Part shown: one piece after another, positions 49,774 to 59,293 of the stretch | Layout: the number at the start of each line of letters is the position of its first letter | Position numbering within the stretch: position 1 is the first letter of the stretch | NCBI GenBank assembly: GCA_963650385.1 | Contig: CAVJLL010000009.1 | Span: 5,465-69,464, forward strand | DNA from: CAG-791 sp963650385 | GTDB lineage: Bacteria; Bacillota; Clostridia; Lachnospirales; Lachnospiraceae | DNA: 64,000 bases | Direction of reading: 5' to 3' | The notes under the pieces: model-generated | Seen by the model: only the letters and a program-made list of their open reading frames with translations | Told to the model about the DNA's origin: nothing | Database searches by the model: none | Program-made: the position numbers and the translations under genes

Positions 49774-50080
49774 GCCCAAAAGAAAAATGGCACCTTCTGT
49801 TTTTTTCTATCTTTTTCCATGACACATTCCTGTAACATGTTTCGGACGCTATGCTATAATTCTTAGATGTATGACTGTAACTGTGCCCGGAGGCCACGAG
49901 CATCCTTCGGGGCGGATGCAGGATCAATCGGACAATACATTGCAAAGGTGCAGCGGCCGGGAGCGGCTCTCATCCGGGAAGATGCCGGATGCGTGCGGGC
50001 CCGGGATCCGATGCTTGCGGATCATCGCTGCGGGAAGCTACAACTGTGCCGGGGTAAGCCCCGCGAAGGAGACAGCAGGA
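49774..50080 (+). promoter_or_regulatory. Leader region of purL
   Basis: A TATAAT at 49855-49860 with a poor -35 (GTAACA, 17 bases upstream) is the likely promoter, leaving about 210 bases of leader. The leader is GC-rich with several short stems (for example GCATCC...GGATGC). An open frame in phase with purL runs through it but has no conserved content. I looked for the guanine, PRPP and THF riboswitch cores and did not find them. Confidence 0.4.
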
Positions 50081-53000
50081 ATGAGTGATGTAAAAAGAGT
50101 CTATGTGGAGAAGAAGAAACCCTATGCGGTCAAGGCTGCGCAGCAGCTGGAAGAGATCAGGGCCTTTCTCGGAGTAGAAGGCATTGAGGGACTGCGGCTT
50201 CTGATTCGTTACGATGTGGAGAACATCCGGGAGGATGTCTTTGAGACCGCATGCAGATGTGTGTTCTCGGAGCCTCCGGTGGATGATCTGTATCTGGAGT
50301 CCTTTGAGGCACCGGAAGGAGCCAGAATTTTTTCTGTAGAAGCGCTTCCCGGTCAGTTTGACCAGAGAGCCGATTCTGCCGTGCAGTGCATTCAGCTGCT
50401 GAACCCCGATTCGCATGTCATTATCAAGACGGCAGAGACCTATGTCCTGACCGGAGACATTTCCGATGCGGACTTTGAACGCATCAAATCCAATCTGATC
50501 AATCCGGTGGATTCCCGCGAGACCGGCATGGAGAAGCCGGAAACGCTGGCGGCTGAGTACCAGGAAGCGCCGGACGTCGTTGTTTTCGACGGCTTCATTG
50601 ACAAAGATGAGAAGCTGCTCGAGGAGCTGTATCAGTCCCTCGGTCTTGCCATGACCTTTGCAGACTTTAAGCTGATTCAGGATTATTTCAGCGGACGCTT
50701 TGACGGCGCCATCCGCCGCGATCCCACGATGACCGAGATCCGCGTGCTGGATACCTACTGGTCGGATCACTGCCGGCACACCACATTCTCTACCGAGCTT
50801 CGCAATGTTACCTTTGCGGACGGCTACTACAAGGTTCCGATGGAGACCTCCTTCCAGAGCTATCAGGACACGCGGGCAGAGATGTATGAGAACCGCCCGG
50901 ACAAGTATCCCTGCCTCATGGATCTTGCCATTATCGGCGTGAAGAAGCTGAAGGCGGAAGGGAAGCTGACCGATCAGGAGGAGTCGGAGGAGAACAATGC
51001 CTGCACGGTGGTCATCCCGGTTGAGGTGGATTACGGAGAAGGCCCGGTGCAGGAGGAGTGGCTCCTGTTTTTCAAAAATGAGACGCACAACCATCCGACG
51101 GAGATCGAGCCCTTCGGCGGTGCGGCAACGTGCCTTGGCGGCGCCATCCGCGATCCGCTGTCCGGACGCGGCTATGTGTACCAGGCAATGCGCGTAACCG
51201 GTGCGGCAGATCCCACGGTTCCCGTTTCACAGACGCTGGAGGGAAAGCTCCCGCAGAAGAAGCTGTGCCTTGGTGCGGCTCAAGGATATTCGAGCTACGG
51301 AAACCAGATCGGTCTGGCAACCGGCGAGGTTAAGGAAATCTATCACCCGAACTATGTGGCCAAGCGCATGGAGATCGGTGCGGTCATGGGAGCTGCAAGG
51401 CGCGCGGATGTCATGCGCAAGAGCAGCGATCCGGGCGACATCATTATCCTGCTGGGCGGCAGAACCGGACGGGACGGCATGGGCGGTGCCACCGGTTCTT
51501 CCAAGAAGCATACCGAGAAATCCCTCGAGTCGTGCGGTGCGGAGGTCCAGAAGGGAAATGCGCCGACCGAGCGCAAGCTCCAGAGACTGTTCCGCCGGCC
51601 GGAGGTTTCCCGTCTGATCAAGAAGTGCAACGACTTCGGCGCGGGCGGTGTTTCGGTTGCCATCGGAGAGCTTGCAGCCGGCCTTAATGTGAATCTGGAT
51701 CTGGTTCCGAAGAAGTACGAGGGACTGGACGGCACAGAGCTTGCCATCTCGGAGTCGCAGGAGCGCATGGCAGTTGTTGTTGCGCCAAAGGACAAGGATG
51801 AATTCTTAAAATATGCGGCTGAGGAGAACCTGGAGGCAACCCCGGTTGCAGAGGTTACCGAGAAGCCGAATCTGGTCCTGAACTGGAGAGGAAAGGCCAT
51901 TGTTGACATCTCCCGTGCGTTCCTGGATACAAACGGAGCACACCAGGAGACAGACGTTGCAGTGGATGCACCTTCCGAGGAGGACAATTACCTTCGTAAA
52001 ATTGCATCGGAAAAGGCCGCAGAGATTCTGGAGAGGCTTCCGGAGAATACAGAGGACGGCCAGGCCTTTGCAGATGCCTTTGTAAAGGAGCTGGGAGATC
52101 TGAACGTCTGCTCGCAGAAGGGCCTTGTGGAGCGCTTTGACTCCTCCATCGGTGCCGGCACGGTGACCATGCCGTACGGCGGTCAGTATCAGCTGACAGA
52201 GACGCAGTCAATGGTGGCCAAGCTTCCGGTTCTGGGCGGCAAGACCAGTACCGTAACGATGATGAGCTACGGCTTTGATCCGTACCTGTCCAGCTGGAGC
52301 CCGTACCACGGAGCCATTTATGCCGTGACGCAGTCCGTGGCGAAGATCATCGCCGGCGGCGGCAGCTACGACACGCTGCATTTCACGTTCCAGGAGTTCT
52401 TCCGCAGAATGAGCAGGGATCCGAAGCGCTGGAGCCAGCCGTTTGCGGCCCTTCTGGGTGCCTATGATGCACAGCTTGGGTACGGCATTGCCTCCATCGG
52501 CGGCAAGGACTCCATGTCCGGAACCTACGAGGACAGAGGCAAGGACATTGATGTTCCGCCGACGCTCGTATCCTTTGCCGTGGATGTGGCCGAGCAGGAG
52601 GACATTGTGACGCCGGAGCTCAAGGAAGCCGGAAATGTCCTGGTGCAGTTCCACATTGAAAAAGACGAATACGATATCCCGGTCTACGACGCGGTAATCG
52701 ATCTGTACAAAAAGATTACGGGGCTCCTTCGCTCCGGCATTGCGGTTTCCGGCTATGCGCTGGACTGCTACGGCGCGGCAGCCGCGGCAGCGAAGATGGC
52801 ATTCGGAAATCACCTTGGCGTGAAGTTCAGCGAAGAGCTTCCTGTCCGTGCCTTCTTTGAGAACGGAATGGGCGACATCCTTCTGGAGATCCGTGCCGAG
52901 GAGCTCACTGTGTTGGAGGATCTTGAGGATGTAGACTACGACATCATCGGCACGGTGACCGGTGAGAACGACGGCTTTGAGTATGCCGGCGTCACGGTCG

Positions 53001-53935
53001 GAAGTGAGGACGCGCTCAAGGCCTGGAAGGGCACGCTGGAGAGCGTATTCCCGACCGTTGCCGTGAAGGGTCAGGAGCCGGTGGAGACGCCGCTCTATCA
53101 TGCGGATTCGATTTATGTCTGCCCGCACAAGCTGGGACAGCCGACGGTATTCATTCCGGTGCTGCCCGGCACGAACTGCGAGTACGACTCGGCCGCTGCC
53201 TTTGAAAAGGCCGGAGCAAGAGCGGATGTTCATGTATTCCGCAACATTACGCCGGAGGGCATCCGCGAGTCCGTAGAGGAATTCCGGACAGCCATTGAGA
53301 AGGCCCAGATGATCATGTTCCCGGGCGGCTTCTCTGCCGGCGATGAGCCGGACGGCAGCGCCAAGTTCTTCGCTACGAGCTTCCGGAATGAGAGAATCGC
53401 GGAGGCGGTCACAGAGCTTCTGAATGAGAGAGATGGTCTGGTGCTGGGCATCTGCAACGGCTTCCAGGCACTGATCAAGCTGGGCCTGGTGCCGAACGGC
53501 GCACTGACCGGACAGAACGAGGATTCACCGACGCTGACGTTCAATACCATTGGACGCCACATTTCCAAGGAGGCCTACATCAAGGTCGTCAGCAACAAGT
53601 CCCCCTGGCTGCAGGGTGCATCGCTTGGCGGTGTGTATGTGAACCCGGCATCCCACGGCGAGGGACGCTTCGTTGCACCCAGACAGTGGCTGGACAAGCT
53701 CTTTGCAAACGGGCAGGTTGCAACGCAGTACTGCGATCCGGCCGGCGCTGTTACCATGGATGAGGAGTGGAACATCAACGGCTCCTACTGTGCAGTGGAG
53801 GGCATCACCAGCCCGGACGGAAGAGTCCTGGGTAAGATGTGCCATGCAGAGCGTATCGGAGACCATGTGGCAATGAACATCGCGGGCGAGCAGGATCTTC
53901 GGATCTTCGAGAGCGGCGTAAACTATTTCCGGTAA
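50081..53935 (+). CDS. purL: Phosphoribosylformylglycinamidine synthase, single-chain
   Basis: Converts FGAR to FGAM using glutamine. 1284 residues: the large form, with synthetase domains (YWSDHCRHTTF near residue 230; KNETHNHPTEIEPFGGAATCLGG; GGKDSMSGTYED) and a C-terminal class I glutaminase (FIPVLPGTNCEYD, GFSAGDE, nucleophile Cys in GICNGFQAL near residue 1125). ATG 50081 with AAGGAG ten bases upstream is preferred over a 70-codon upstream extension. It lies apart from the purE-M-N-D run, next to carA-carB. Confidence 0.95.
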   Translation: MSDVKRVYVEKKKPYAVKAAQQLEEIRAFLGVEGIEGLRLLIRYDVENIREDVFETACRCVFSEPPVDDLYLESFEAPEGARIFSVEALPGQFDQRADSAVQCIQLLNPDSHVIIKTAETYVLTGDISDADFERIKSNLINPVDSRETGMEKPETLAAEYQEAPDVVVFDGFIDKDEKLLEELYQSLGLAMTFADFKLIQDYFSGRFDGAIRRDPTMTEIRVLDTYWSDHCRHTTFSTELRNVTFADGYYKVPMETSFQSYQDTRAEMYENRPDKYPCLMDLAIIGVKKLKAEGKLTDQEESEENNACTVVIPVEVDYGEGPVQEEWLLFFKNETHNHPTEIEPFGGAATCLGGAIRDPLSGRGYVYQAMRVTGAADPTVPVSQTLEGKLPQKKLCLGAAQGYSSYGNQIGLATGEVKEIYHPNYVAKRMEIGAVMGAARRADVMRKSSDPGDIIILLGGRTGRDGMGGATGSSKKHTEKSLESCGAEVQKGNAPTERKLQRLFRRPEVSRLIKKCNDFGAGGVSVAIGELAAGLNVNLDLVPKKYEGLDGTELAISESQERMAVVVAPKDKDEFLKYAAEENLEATPVAEVTEKPNLVLNWRGKAIVDISRAFLDTNGAHQETDVAVDAPSEEDNYLRKIASEKAAEILERLPENTEDGQAFADAFVKELGDLNVCSQKGLVERFDSSIGAGTVTMPYGGQYQLTETQSMVAKLPVLGGKTSTVTMMSYGFDPYLSSWSPYHGAIYAVTQSVAKIIAGGGSYDTLHFTFQEFFRRMSRDPKRWSQPFAALLGAYDAQLGYGIASIGGKDSMSGTYEDRGKDIDVPPTLVSFAVDVAEQEDIVTPELKEAGNVLVQFHIEKDEYDIPVYDAVIDLYKKITGLLRSGIAVSGYALDCYGAAAAAAKMAFGNHLGVKFSEELPVRAFFENGMGDILLEIRAEELTVLEDLEDVDYDIIGTVTGENDGFEYAGVTVGSEDALKAWKGTLESVFPTVAVKGQEPVETPLYHADSIYVCPHKLGQPTVFIPVLPGTNCEYDSAAAFEKAGARADVHVFRNITPEGIRESVEEFRTAIEKAQMIMFPGGFSAGDEPDGSAKFFATSFRNERIAEAVTELLNERDGLVLGICNGFQALIKLGLVPNGALTGQNEDSPTLTFNTIGRHISKEAYIKVVSNKSPWLQGASLGGVYVNPASHGEGRFVAPRQWLDKLFANGQVATQYCDPAGAVTMDEEWNINGSYCAVEGITSPDGRVLGKMCHAERIGDHVAMNIAGEQDLRIFESGVNYFR

Positions 53936-53940
53936 AAAGG

Positions 53941-53985
53941 GAAGCTGCGCAGCAGCGATTTTGCGAACGGGCTCTGCGCAGTTAC
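53941..53985 (+). repeat. Copy of hairpin repeat family B
   Basis: Stem CTGCGCAG/CTGCGCAG, loop with CAGCGATTTTGCGAACGGG, ending CAGTTAC. It lies between purL and carA, five bases after the purL stop, where it probably folds in the mRNA leader of carA. Confidence 0.6.
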
Positions 53986-54010
53986 CAGCATTTAGAAGGG
54001 ACAGTATAGA

Positions 54011-55246
54011 ATGAAGGCATTTTTGATTCTGGAGGATGGGACAGTTTTTGCCGGAACGTCCTTTGGGGCCGTCAAAGAGGTGATCAGTGAGATCGTATTC
54101 AACACCTCCATGGCAGGCTATCCGGAGGTTCTGACGGATCCGAGCTATGCGGGACAGGCTGTCTGCATGACGTATCCGCTGATCGGCAATTACGGCGTCT
54201 GCCTGGAGGATATGGAGTCGGAGCGGCCCTGGCCGGATGCACTGATCGTGCGCGAGGCATGCCACATGCCCTCCAATTTCCGAAGCGACGAATCCCTGGA
54301 CGCATTCATGAAGCAGTATGACATTCCGGGCATCGCGGATATCGACACCCGTGCGCTCACCAAGCTCCTTCGTGAGCACGGCACGATGAACGGCATGATT
54401 ACGACCGATGAGCACTATGACCTGAACATCATCCTGCCGCAGCTCCACAAATACACCTGCGGCAAGGTGGTTCTGAAGGTGACCTGCAAGGAAAAATATA
54501 CGGTACCCGGCGCACGGGATCTTGCAGAAAACGGGCCGCTCTCCGGCCATGCATCCTTCGATGCGGCAGCCTTTGAGCGCTGCAAAGAAGGCGATGTCTC
54601 CTGCAAGGAGAAGCGCCCGAGCCTCGTAAGAGAGTTAAACGGCGCAGGACTTCGCATCGCGCTTCTGGATGTCGGACTTAAGAAAAATATCGTGCGCAGC
54701 CTTACCATGCGCGGCTGCGATGTGACGGTTTATCCGGCACTGACATCAGCAGAGGAGATTCTGGCCGATGCACCGGACGGCATCATGATTTCCAACGGAC
54801 CGGGAGATCCGAAGGAGTGCACCTCGATCATTGCGGAGGTCCGCAAGCTCTATGAGAGCGGCGTGCCGATTTTCGCAATCTGCCTCGGACACCAGCTGAT
54901 GGCGCTGGCAACCGGAAGCGACACCTACAAGCTCAAATACGGTCACCGCGGCGGAAACCATCCGGTGAAGGACTTAACGACCGGCAGAGTTTATATTTCT
55001 TCGCAGAATCACGGCTATGCGGTTGACGAGTCATCGGTGAATCCGGAGATTGCACAGCCTCTGTTCTCCAACGTCAATGACGGGACCAATGAGGGCCTCC
55101 TGTACAGGAACAAGAACATCTTTACGGTGCAGTTCCACCCGGAGGCTTGCCCCGGACCGCAGGATTCCGGATTCCTTTTTGACCGGTTTATCAGCAACAT
55201 TCGAAACGGCCGCAATACGGCAGCCGGAGAAAAGGAGGCCGAGTAA
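54011..55246 (+). CDS. carA: Carbamoyl-phosphate synthase small subunit
   Basis: Glutaminase subunit. 411 residues; the usual length is 350-385, with about 25 extra residues near 140-210 (KVTCKEKYTVPGARDLAE and following). N-terminal FLILEDGTVFAGTSFGA, the glutaminase nucleophile in FAICLGHQLMALATG near residue 292, and the catalytic His/Glu in VQFHPEACPGPQDS. It precedes carB by two bases. Confidence 0.95.
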   Translation: MKAFLILEDGTVFAGTSFGAVKEVISEIVFNTSMAGYPEVLTDPSYAGQAVCMTYPLIGNYGVCLEDMESERPWPDALIVREACHMPSNFRSDESLDAFMKQYDIPGIADIDTRALTKLLREHGTMNGMITTDEHYDLNIILPQLHKYTCGKVVLKVTCKEKYTVPGARDLAENGPLSGHASFDAAAFERCKEGDVSCKEKRPSLVRELNGAGLRIALLDVGLKKNIVRSLTMRGCDVTVYPALTSAEEILADAPDGIMISNGPGDPKECTSIIAEVRKLYESGVPIFAICLGHQLMALATGSDTYKLKYGHRGGNHPVKDLTTGRVYISSQNHGYAVDESSVNPEIAQPLFSNVNDGTNEGLLYRNKNIFTVQFHPEACPGPQDSGFLFDRFISNIRNGRNTAAGEKEAE

Positions 55247-55248
55247 TT

Positions 55249-58200
55249 ATGCCAAAGAGACAGGACGTTAAAAAGGTAATGGTAATCGGCTCCGGCCCCA
55301 TCGTCATCGGACAGGCTGCAGAGTTCGATTATGCCGGCACACAGGCCTGCCGCTCTCTGAAGGAGGAGGGCGTGGAGGTTTGTCTGGTCAATTCCAACCC
55401 GGCAACCATCATGACCGATAAGGACATTGCGGATGAGGTTTACATTGAGCCCTTAAACGCAAAGGTTCTGGAGAAAATCATTGAAAAGGAGAAGCCGGAC
55501 TCCATTCTGCCGACCCTGGGCGGCCAGGCAGGACTGAACCTTGGCATGGAGCTGGCAGAATCCGGATTTCTGGATGCACACGGCGTGAAGCTCCTGGGAA
55601 CCACGGCACTTACCATCAAAAAGGCGGAAGACCGTGAGATGTTCAAGGAGACGATGGAGAAGATCGGTGAGCCGGTCGCTGCCTCCGAGGTCGTGGAGAA
55701 CGTGGAGGACGGTGTTGCCTTTGCTGAGAAGATCGGCTTCCCGGTGGTTCTGCGCCCTGCTTATACGCTGGGCGGCTCCGGCGGCGGCATTGCACACAAT
55801 ACGGCTGAGCTGCGCAAGATTCTCGAAAACGGCCTGCGCCTTTCCCGTGTGGGGCAGGTGCTGGTGGAGCGCTGCATCTCCGGATGGAAGGAAATCGAGT
55901 ATGAGGTGATGCGCGACGGCGCAGGCAACTGCATCACGGTCTGCAACATGGAAAACATCGATCCCGTCGGTGTACATACGGGCGATTCCATTGTAGTGGC
56001 TCCCTCCCAGACGCTCTCGGACAAGGAATACCAGATGCTGCGTACGGCGGCATTGAACATCATCGATGAGCTGCAGATCACCGGCGGCTGCAACGTGCAG
56101 TTCGCGCTGCACCCGACCAGCTTTGAGTATTGCGTCATCGAGGTCAATCCCCGTGTATCCCGCTCCTCTGCACTGGCTTCGAAGGCAACCGGCTATCCGA
56201 TTGCAAAGGTCGCGGCGAAGATCGCACTGGGCTTTACGCTGGATGAGATCAAGAACGCGGTTACCGGCAAAACCTACGCATCGTTTGAGCCGACGCTGGA
56301 CTACTGCGTGGTGAAGTTCCCGCGCCTTCCGTTTGACAAATTCATCCACGCCAAGAGAACGCTGACCACCCAGATGAAGGCAACCGGCGAGGTGATGAGC
56401 ATCTGCACCAGCTTTGAGGGCGGTCTGATGAAGGCACTGCGCTCTTTGGAGCAGCATGTGGATGCACTGGACAGCTATGACTTCAGCCATCTGTCCAAGG
56501 AGGAGCTGTTCGTCCGCCTGACCGTTGTGGACGATCAGAGAATCTGGGTGATCGCTGAGGCTCTGCGTAAGGGTATTTCCCGCCAGACCATTCATGAGAT
56601 CACCATGGTGGACGAGTGGTTCATCGACAAGATACACAACCTGGTCCGCATGGAGGAGAGAATCAAAAAGGAGCCGCTGACTACAGAGCTTCTGGCGGAA
56701 GCCAAGCGCATGGAATTCCCGGATACCGTCATTGCCCGCTGGACCGGGAAGACGGAGAAGGAGATCGCGCAGCTTCGCTACGACAACGGCATCACGGCCC
56801 GCTACAAGATGGTAGATACCTGCGCGGCAGAGTTTGAGGCGCAGACACCGTATTTTTACTCGGTATACAACACGACGGATACGGACGAAGCAAAGGAAAG
56901 GGTTACCGACCGCAAGAAGATTCTGGTGCTGGGCTCCGGACCGATTCGAATCGGACAGGGCATCGAGTTCGATTACTGCTCCGTGCATGCGACCTGGGCC
57001 TTTGCCCGGGAAGGGTATGAGACCATTATCATCAACAACAATCCGGAGACGGTTTCCACGGACTTTGACATTGCGGACAAGCTGTACTTTGAGCCGCTGA
57101 CGCCGGAGGATGTGAAGAACATCGTAGACATTGAGCATCCGGACTATGCGGTGGTTCAGTTCGGCGGACAGACAGCCATCAAGCTGACTATGAGCCTGAC
57201 GCAGATGGGAGTTCCGATTCTCGGAACCGATGCCAAGGATGTGGATGCAGCCGAGGACCGTGAGATCTTTGATGAGGTTCTCCAGAAGTGTGAGATCAAG
57301 CGTGCAGCCGGTGCAACAGTCTACACGGCAGAGGAAGCTAAGGAAGTGGCACATCGCCTGGGCTATCCGGTTCTGGTTCGTCCCAGCTATGTTCTGGGCG
57401 GTCAGGGCATGCAGATTGCCATCTCCGATGAGGAGATCGAGCAGTTCATGGCGGTGATCAACCGTTATACGCAGGAGCACCCGATTCTGGTCGACAAGTA
57501 CCTGCAGGGAACGGAGACCGAGGTGGATGCAGTCTGCGACGGCGAGAACATCCTGATCCCCGGCATCATGGAGCACATTGAGCGCTCTGGCGTGCACTCC
57601 GGCGACTCCATTTCGGTATATCCTTCCCAGTCGCTCTCCGAGCATGTGAAGGAGACCATCGCAGAATATACGAGACGCCTTGCCAAGGAGCTCCACATTG
57701 TCGGTCTGATCAACGTGCAGTTCATTGCCGTCGGCGAGGAGGTTTATATCATCGAGGCGAATCCCCGTTCCTCCCGTACCGTGCCGTACATCAGCAAGGT
57801 TACCGGCATTCCGATCGTGGACCTTGCGGCAAAGTGCATGCTGGGCTACAAGCTGACGGATCTTGGCTATGAGCCGGGACTTCAGAAGGAGGCCGGCACC
57901 ATTGCCATCAAGATGCCCGTATTCTCCACGGAGAAGATCCGCGGAGCAGAGATCTCGGTTGGACCGGAAATGAAGTCGACCGGCGAGTGCCTGGGCATTT
58001 CGAAGGACTTCAATGAAGCGCTGTACAAGGCCTTCATGGGCTCAGGTGTCAGCCTTCCCCGACACAAGCAGATGATCATCACGGTCAAGGATGCGGACAA
58101 GGGTGAGATCATCGACATCGCAAGACGCTACGAGAAGCTGGGCTATATCATCTATTCCACAAGGCGTACCGCAGAGACGCTTCAGGAAAACGGCATTCGC

Positions 58201-58458
58201 TGCAGAAAGGTTAACCGAATCGGTCAAGAGTCTCCGACGGTTATGGATCTGCTCCTCGGCCACAAGATCGACCTTGTTATCGATACGCCGACCCAGGGCC
58301 ACGATAAGAACCGCGACGGCTTCCTGATCCGGCGTACAGCCATTGAGACCGGCGTTACGACGATCACGTCGCTGGATACGGCAAAGGCACTGGTATCCTC
58401 CCTGGAGCACCAGGAGCAGGAGAAGGATCTGAGCATCATTGATATTGTAAAGCTCTGA
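55249..58458 (+). CDS. carB: Carbamoyl-phosphate synthase large subunit
   Basis: Two ATP-grasp halves and a C-terminal MGS-like allosteric domain, 1069 residues. The first half starts KVMVIGSGPIVIGQAAEFDYAG; the second, from about residue 560, KILVLGSGPIRIGQGIEFDY. The duplicated ATP-grasp motifs (FPVVLRPAYTLGGSGGGIA; YPVLVRPSYVLGGQGMQIA) are intact. The C-terminal DLVIDTPTQGHDKNRDGFLIRRTAIE fits the methylglyoxal-synthase-like domain. AAGGAGG precedes the ATG. It supplies carbamoyl phosphate for pyrimidine and arginine synthesis. Confidence 0.97.
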   Translation: MPKRQDVKKVMVIGSGPIVIGQAAEFDYAGTQACRSLKEEGVEVCLVNSNPATIMTDKDIADEVYIEPLNAKVLEKIIEKEKPDSILPTLGGQAGLNLGMELAESGFLDAHGVKLLGTTALTIKKAEDREMFKETMEKIGEPVAASEVVENVEDGVAFAEKIGFPVVLRPAYTLGGSGGGIAHNTAELRKILENGLRLSRVGQVLVERCISGWKEIEYEVMRDGAGNCITVCNMENIDPVGVHTGDSIVVAPSQTLSDKEYQMLRTAALNIIDELQITGGCNVQFALHPTSFEYCVIEVNPRVSRSSALASKATGYPIAKVAAKIALGFTLDEIKNAVTGKTYASFEPTLDYCVVKFPRLPFDKFIHAKRTLTTQMKATGEVMSICTSFEGGLMKALRSLEQHVDALDSYDFSHLSKEELFVRLTVVDDQRIWVIAEALRKGISRQTIHEITMVDEWFIDKIHNLVRMEERIKKEPLTTELLAEAKRMEFPDTVIARWTGKTEKEIAQLRYDNGITARYKMVDTCAAEFEAQTPYFYSVYNTTDTDEAKERVTDRKKILVLGSGPIRIGQGIEFDYCSVHATWAFAREGYETIIINNNPETVSTDFDIADKLYFEPLTPEDVKNIVDIEHPDYAVVQFGGQTAIKLTMSLTQMGVPILGTDAKDVDAAEDREIFDEVLQKCEIKRAAGATVYTAEEAKEVAHRLGYPVLVRPSYVLGGQGMQIAISDEEIEQFMAVINRYTQEHPILVDKYLQGTETEVDAVCDGENILIPGIMEHIERSGVHSGDSISVYPSQSLSEHVKETIAEYTRRLAKELHIVGLINVQFIAVGEEVYIIEANPRSSRTVPYISKVTGIPIVDLAAKCMLGYKLTDLGYEPGLQKEAGTIAIKMPVFSTEKIRGAEISVGPEMKSTGECLGISKDFNEALYKAFMGSGVSLPRHKQMIITVKDADKGEIIDIARRYEKLGYIIYSTRRTAETLQENGIRCRKVNRIGQESPTVMDLLLGHKIDLVIDTPTQGHDKNRDGFLIRRTAIETGVTTITSLDTAKALVSSLEHQEQEKDLSIIDIVKL

Positions 58459-58460
58459 TT

Positions 58461-58517
58461 ACGAATGGGCTCTGAAGAGACAATATGTTTAGAGGATTGC
58501 GGGAGCGCACAGTGCGC
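58461..58517 (+). repeat. Copy of repeat family B
   Basis: ACGAATGGGCTCTGAAGAGA, GAGGATTGCGGGAGC, with a GCGCACAGTGCGC stem at the end. It aligns in order with 34529-34582. It begins two bases after the carB stop. Confidence 0.6.
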
Positions 58518-58573
58518 AGCAGTCCGGTATCAGCTGTGCGTATGCAGGGAAGAGGCAGTGCTGCGGGCGGACT

Positions 58574-59293
58574 ATGAATTCTGTGAATTACAGCAGAGAA
58601 CTGGATAAGATTGTCACAGCAAACAGGGAGCAGGGTCGGATACCGACCCTGCTCCTGCAGGTGTGCTGCGCTCCCTGCTCCAGCTATTGTCTGGAGTATC
58701 TGCGGGAGGATTTCGACATCACCGTCCTGTATTACAATCCCAATATTTCCGAGACTGCGGAATACGAAAAACGCCGCAGCGAGGAGCTGCGGCTGATTCA
58801 GGAATACAATCGGCAGGTTATGCAGCAGGACTTTGACGGCATGCACTCTACAGACCGCGCAAGGTCCATCCGGGTGATGGATTGTGCGTACGAGGGCGAT
58901 ATCTATGAGCGGGCCGTGAAGGGACTCGAGAACTGCCCCGAGGGGGGAGAGCGGTGCGGCGTGTGCTTTGCGCTGCGCCTTGCGAAGACGGCACAGCTGG
59001 CAGCGGCAGGAGGCTTTGATTATTACACGACGACACTGACCATCTCGCCCCTGAAAAATGCGGCGAGGCTGAATCAGATCGGAGAAGAAATGGCACAGCG
59101 CTTCGGCGCGGTCTGGCTTCCTTCGGATTTCAAAAAGAAAAACGGATACAAGCGTTCCATAGAGCTTTCGCACCGGTTCGAGCTGTACCGGCAGAATTAT
59201 TGCGGCTGCCGCTTCAGCAGAATGCAGCGGGAGCAGGAGCTTGAGAGCAGGGAAAGGGAAGAATTCAACACACGAGAAAGGAATACACAATGA
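58574..59293 (+). CDS. queH: Epoxyqueuosine reductase QueH
   Basis: Last step of queuosine biosynthesis in tRNA. 239 residues. LLQVCCAPCSSYCLEYL (about residues 28-44) carries the CC-x2-C cluster, with CGVCFALRLAKTAQ, YYTTTLTISPLKNA and the C-terminal NYCGCRFSR adding further conserved cysteines, as in the DUF208 family. The gene overlaps argS by four bases. The ribosome site is weak. Confidence 0.92.
   Translation: MNSVNYSRELDKIVTANREQGRIPTLLLQVCCAPCSSYCLEYLREDFDITVLYYNPNISETAEYEKRRSEELRLIQEYNRQVMQQDFDGMHSTDRARSIRVMDCAYEGDIYERAVKGLENCPEGGERCGVCFALRLAKTAQLAAAGGFDYYTTTLTISPLKNAARLNQIGEEMAQRFGAVWLPSDFKKKNGYKRSIELSHRFELYRQNYCGCRFSRMQREQELESREREEFNTRERNTQ

Noticed and set aside
49871..50080. N-terminal 70-residue extension of PurL
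   Set aside because: The extension has no conserved residues; ATG 50081 has a proper ribosome site and the family core begins right after it.
55453..57696. A 747-codon open frame on the minus strand across carB
   Set aside because: It is the antisense shadow of an intact carB with full motif content; long opposite-strand frames are expected at this GC content. Its translation has no recognisable domain.
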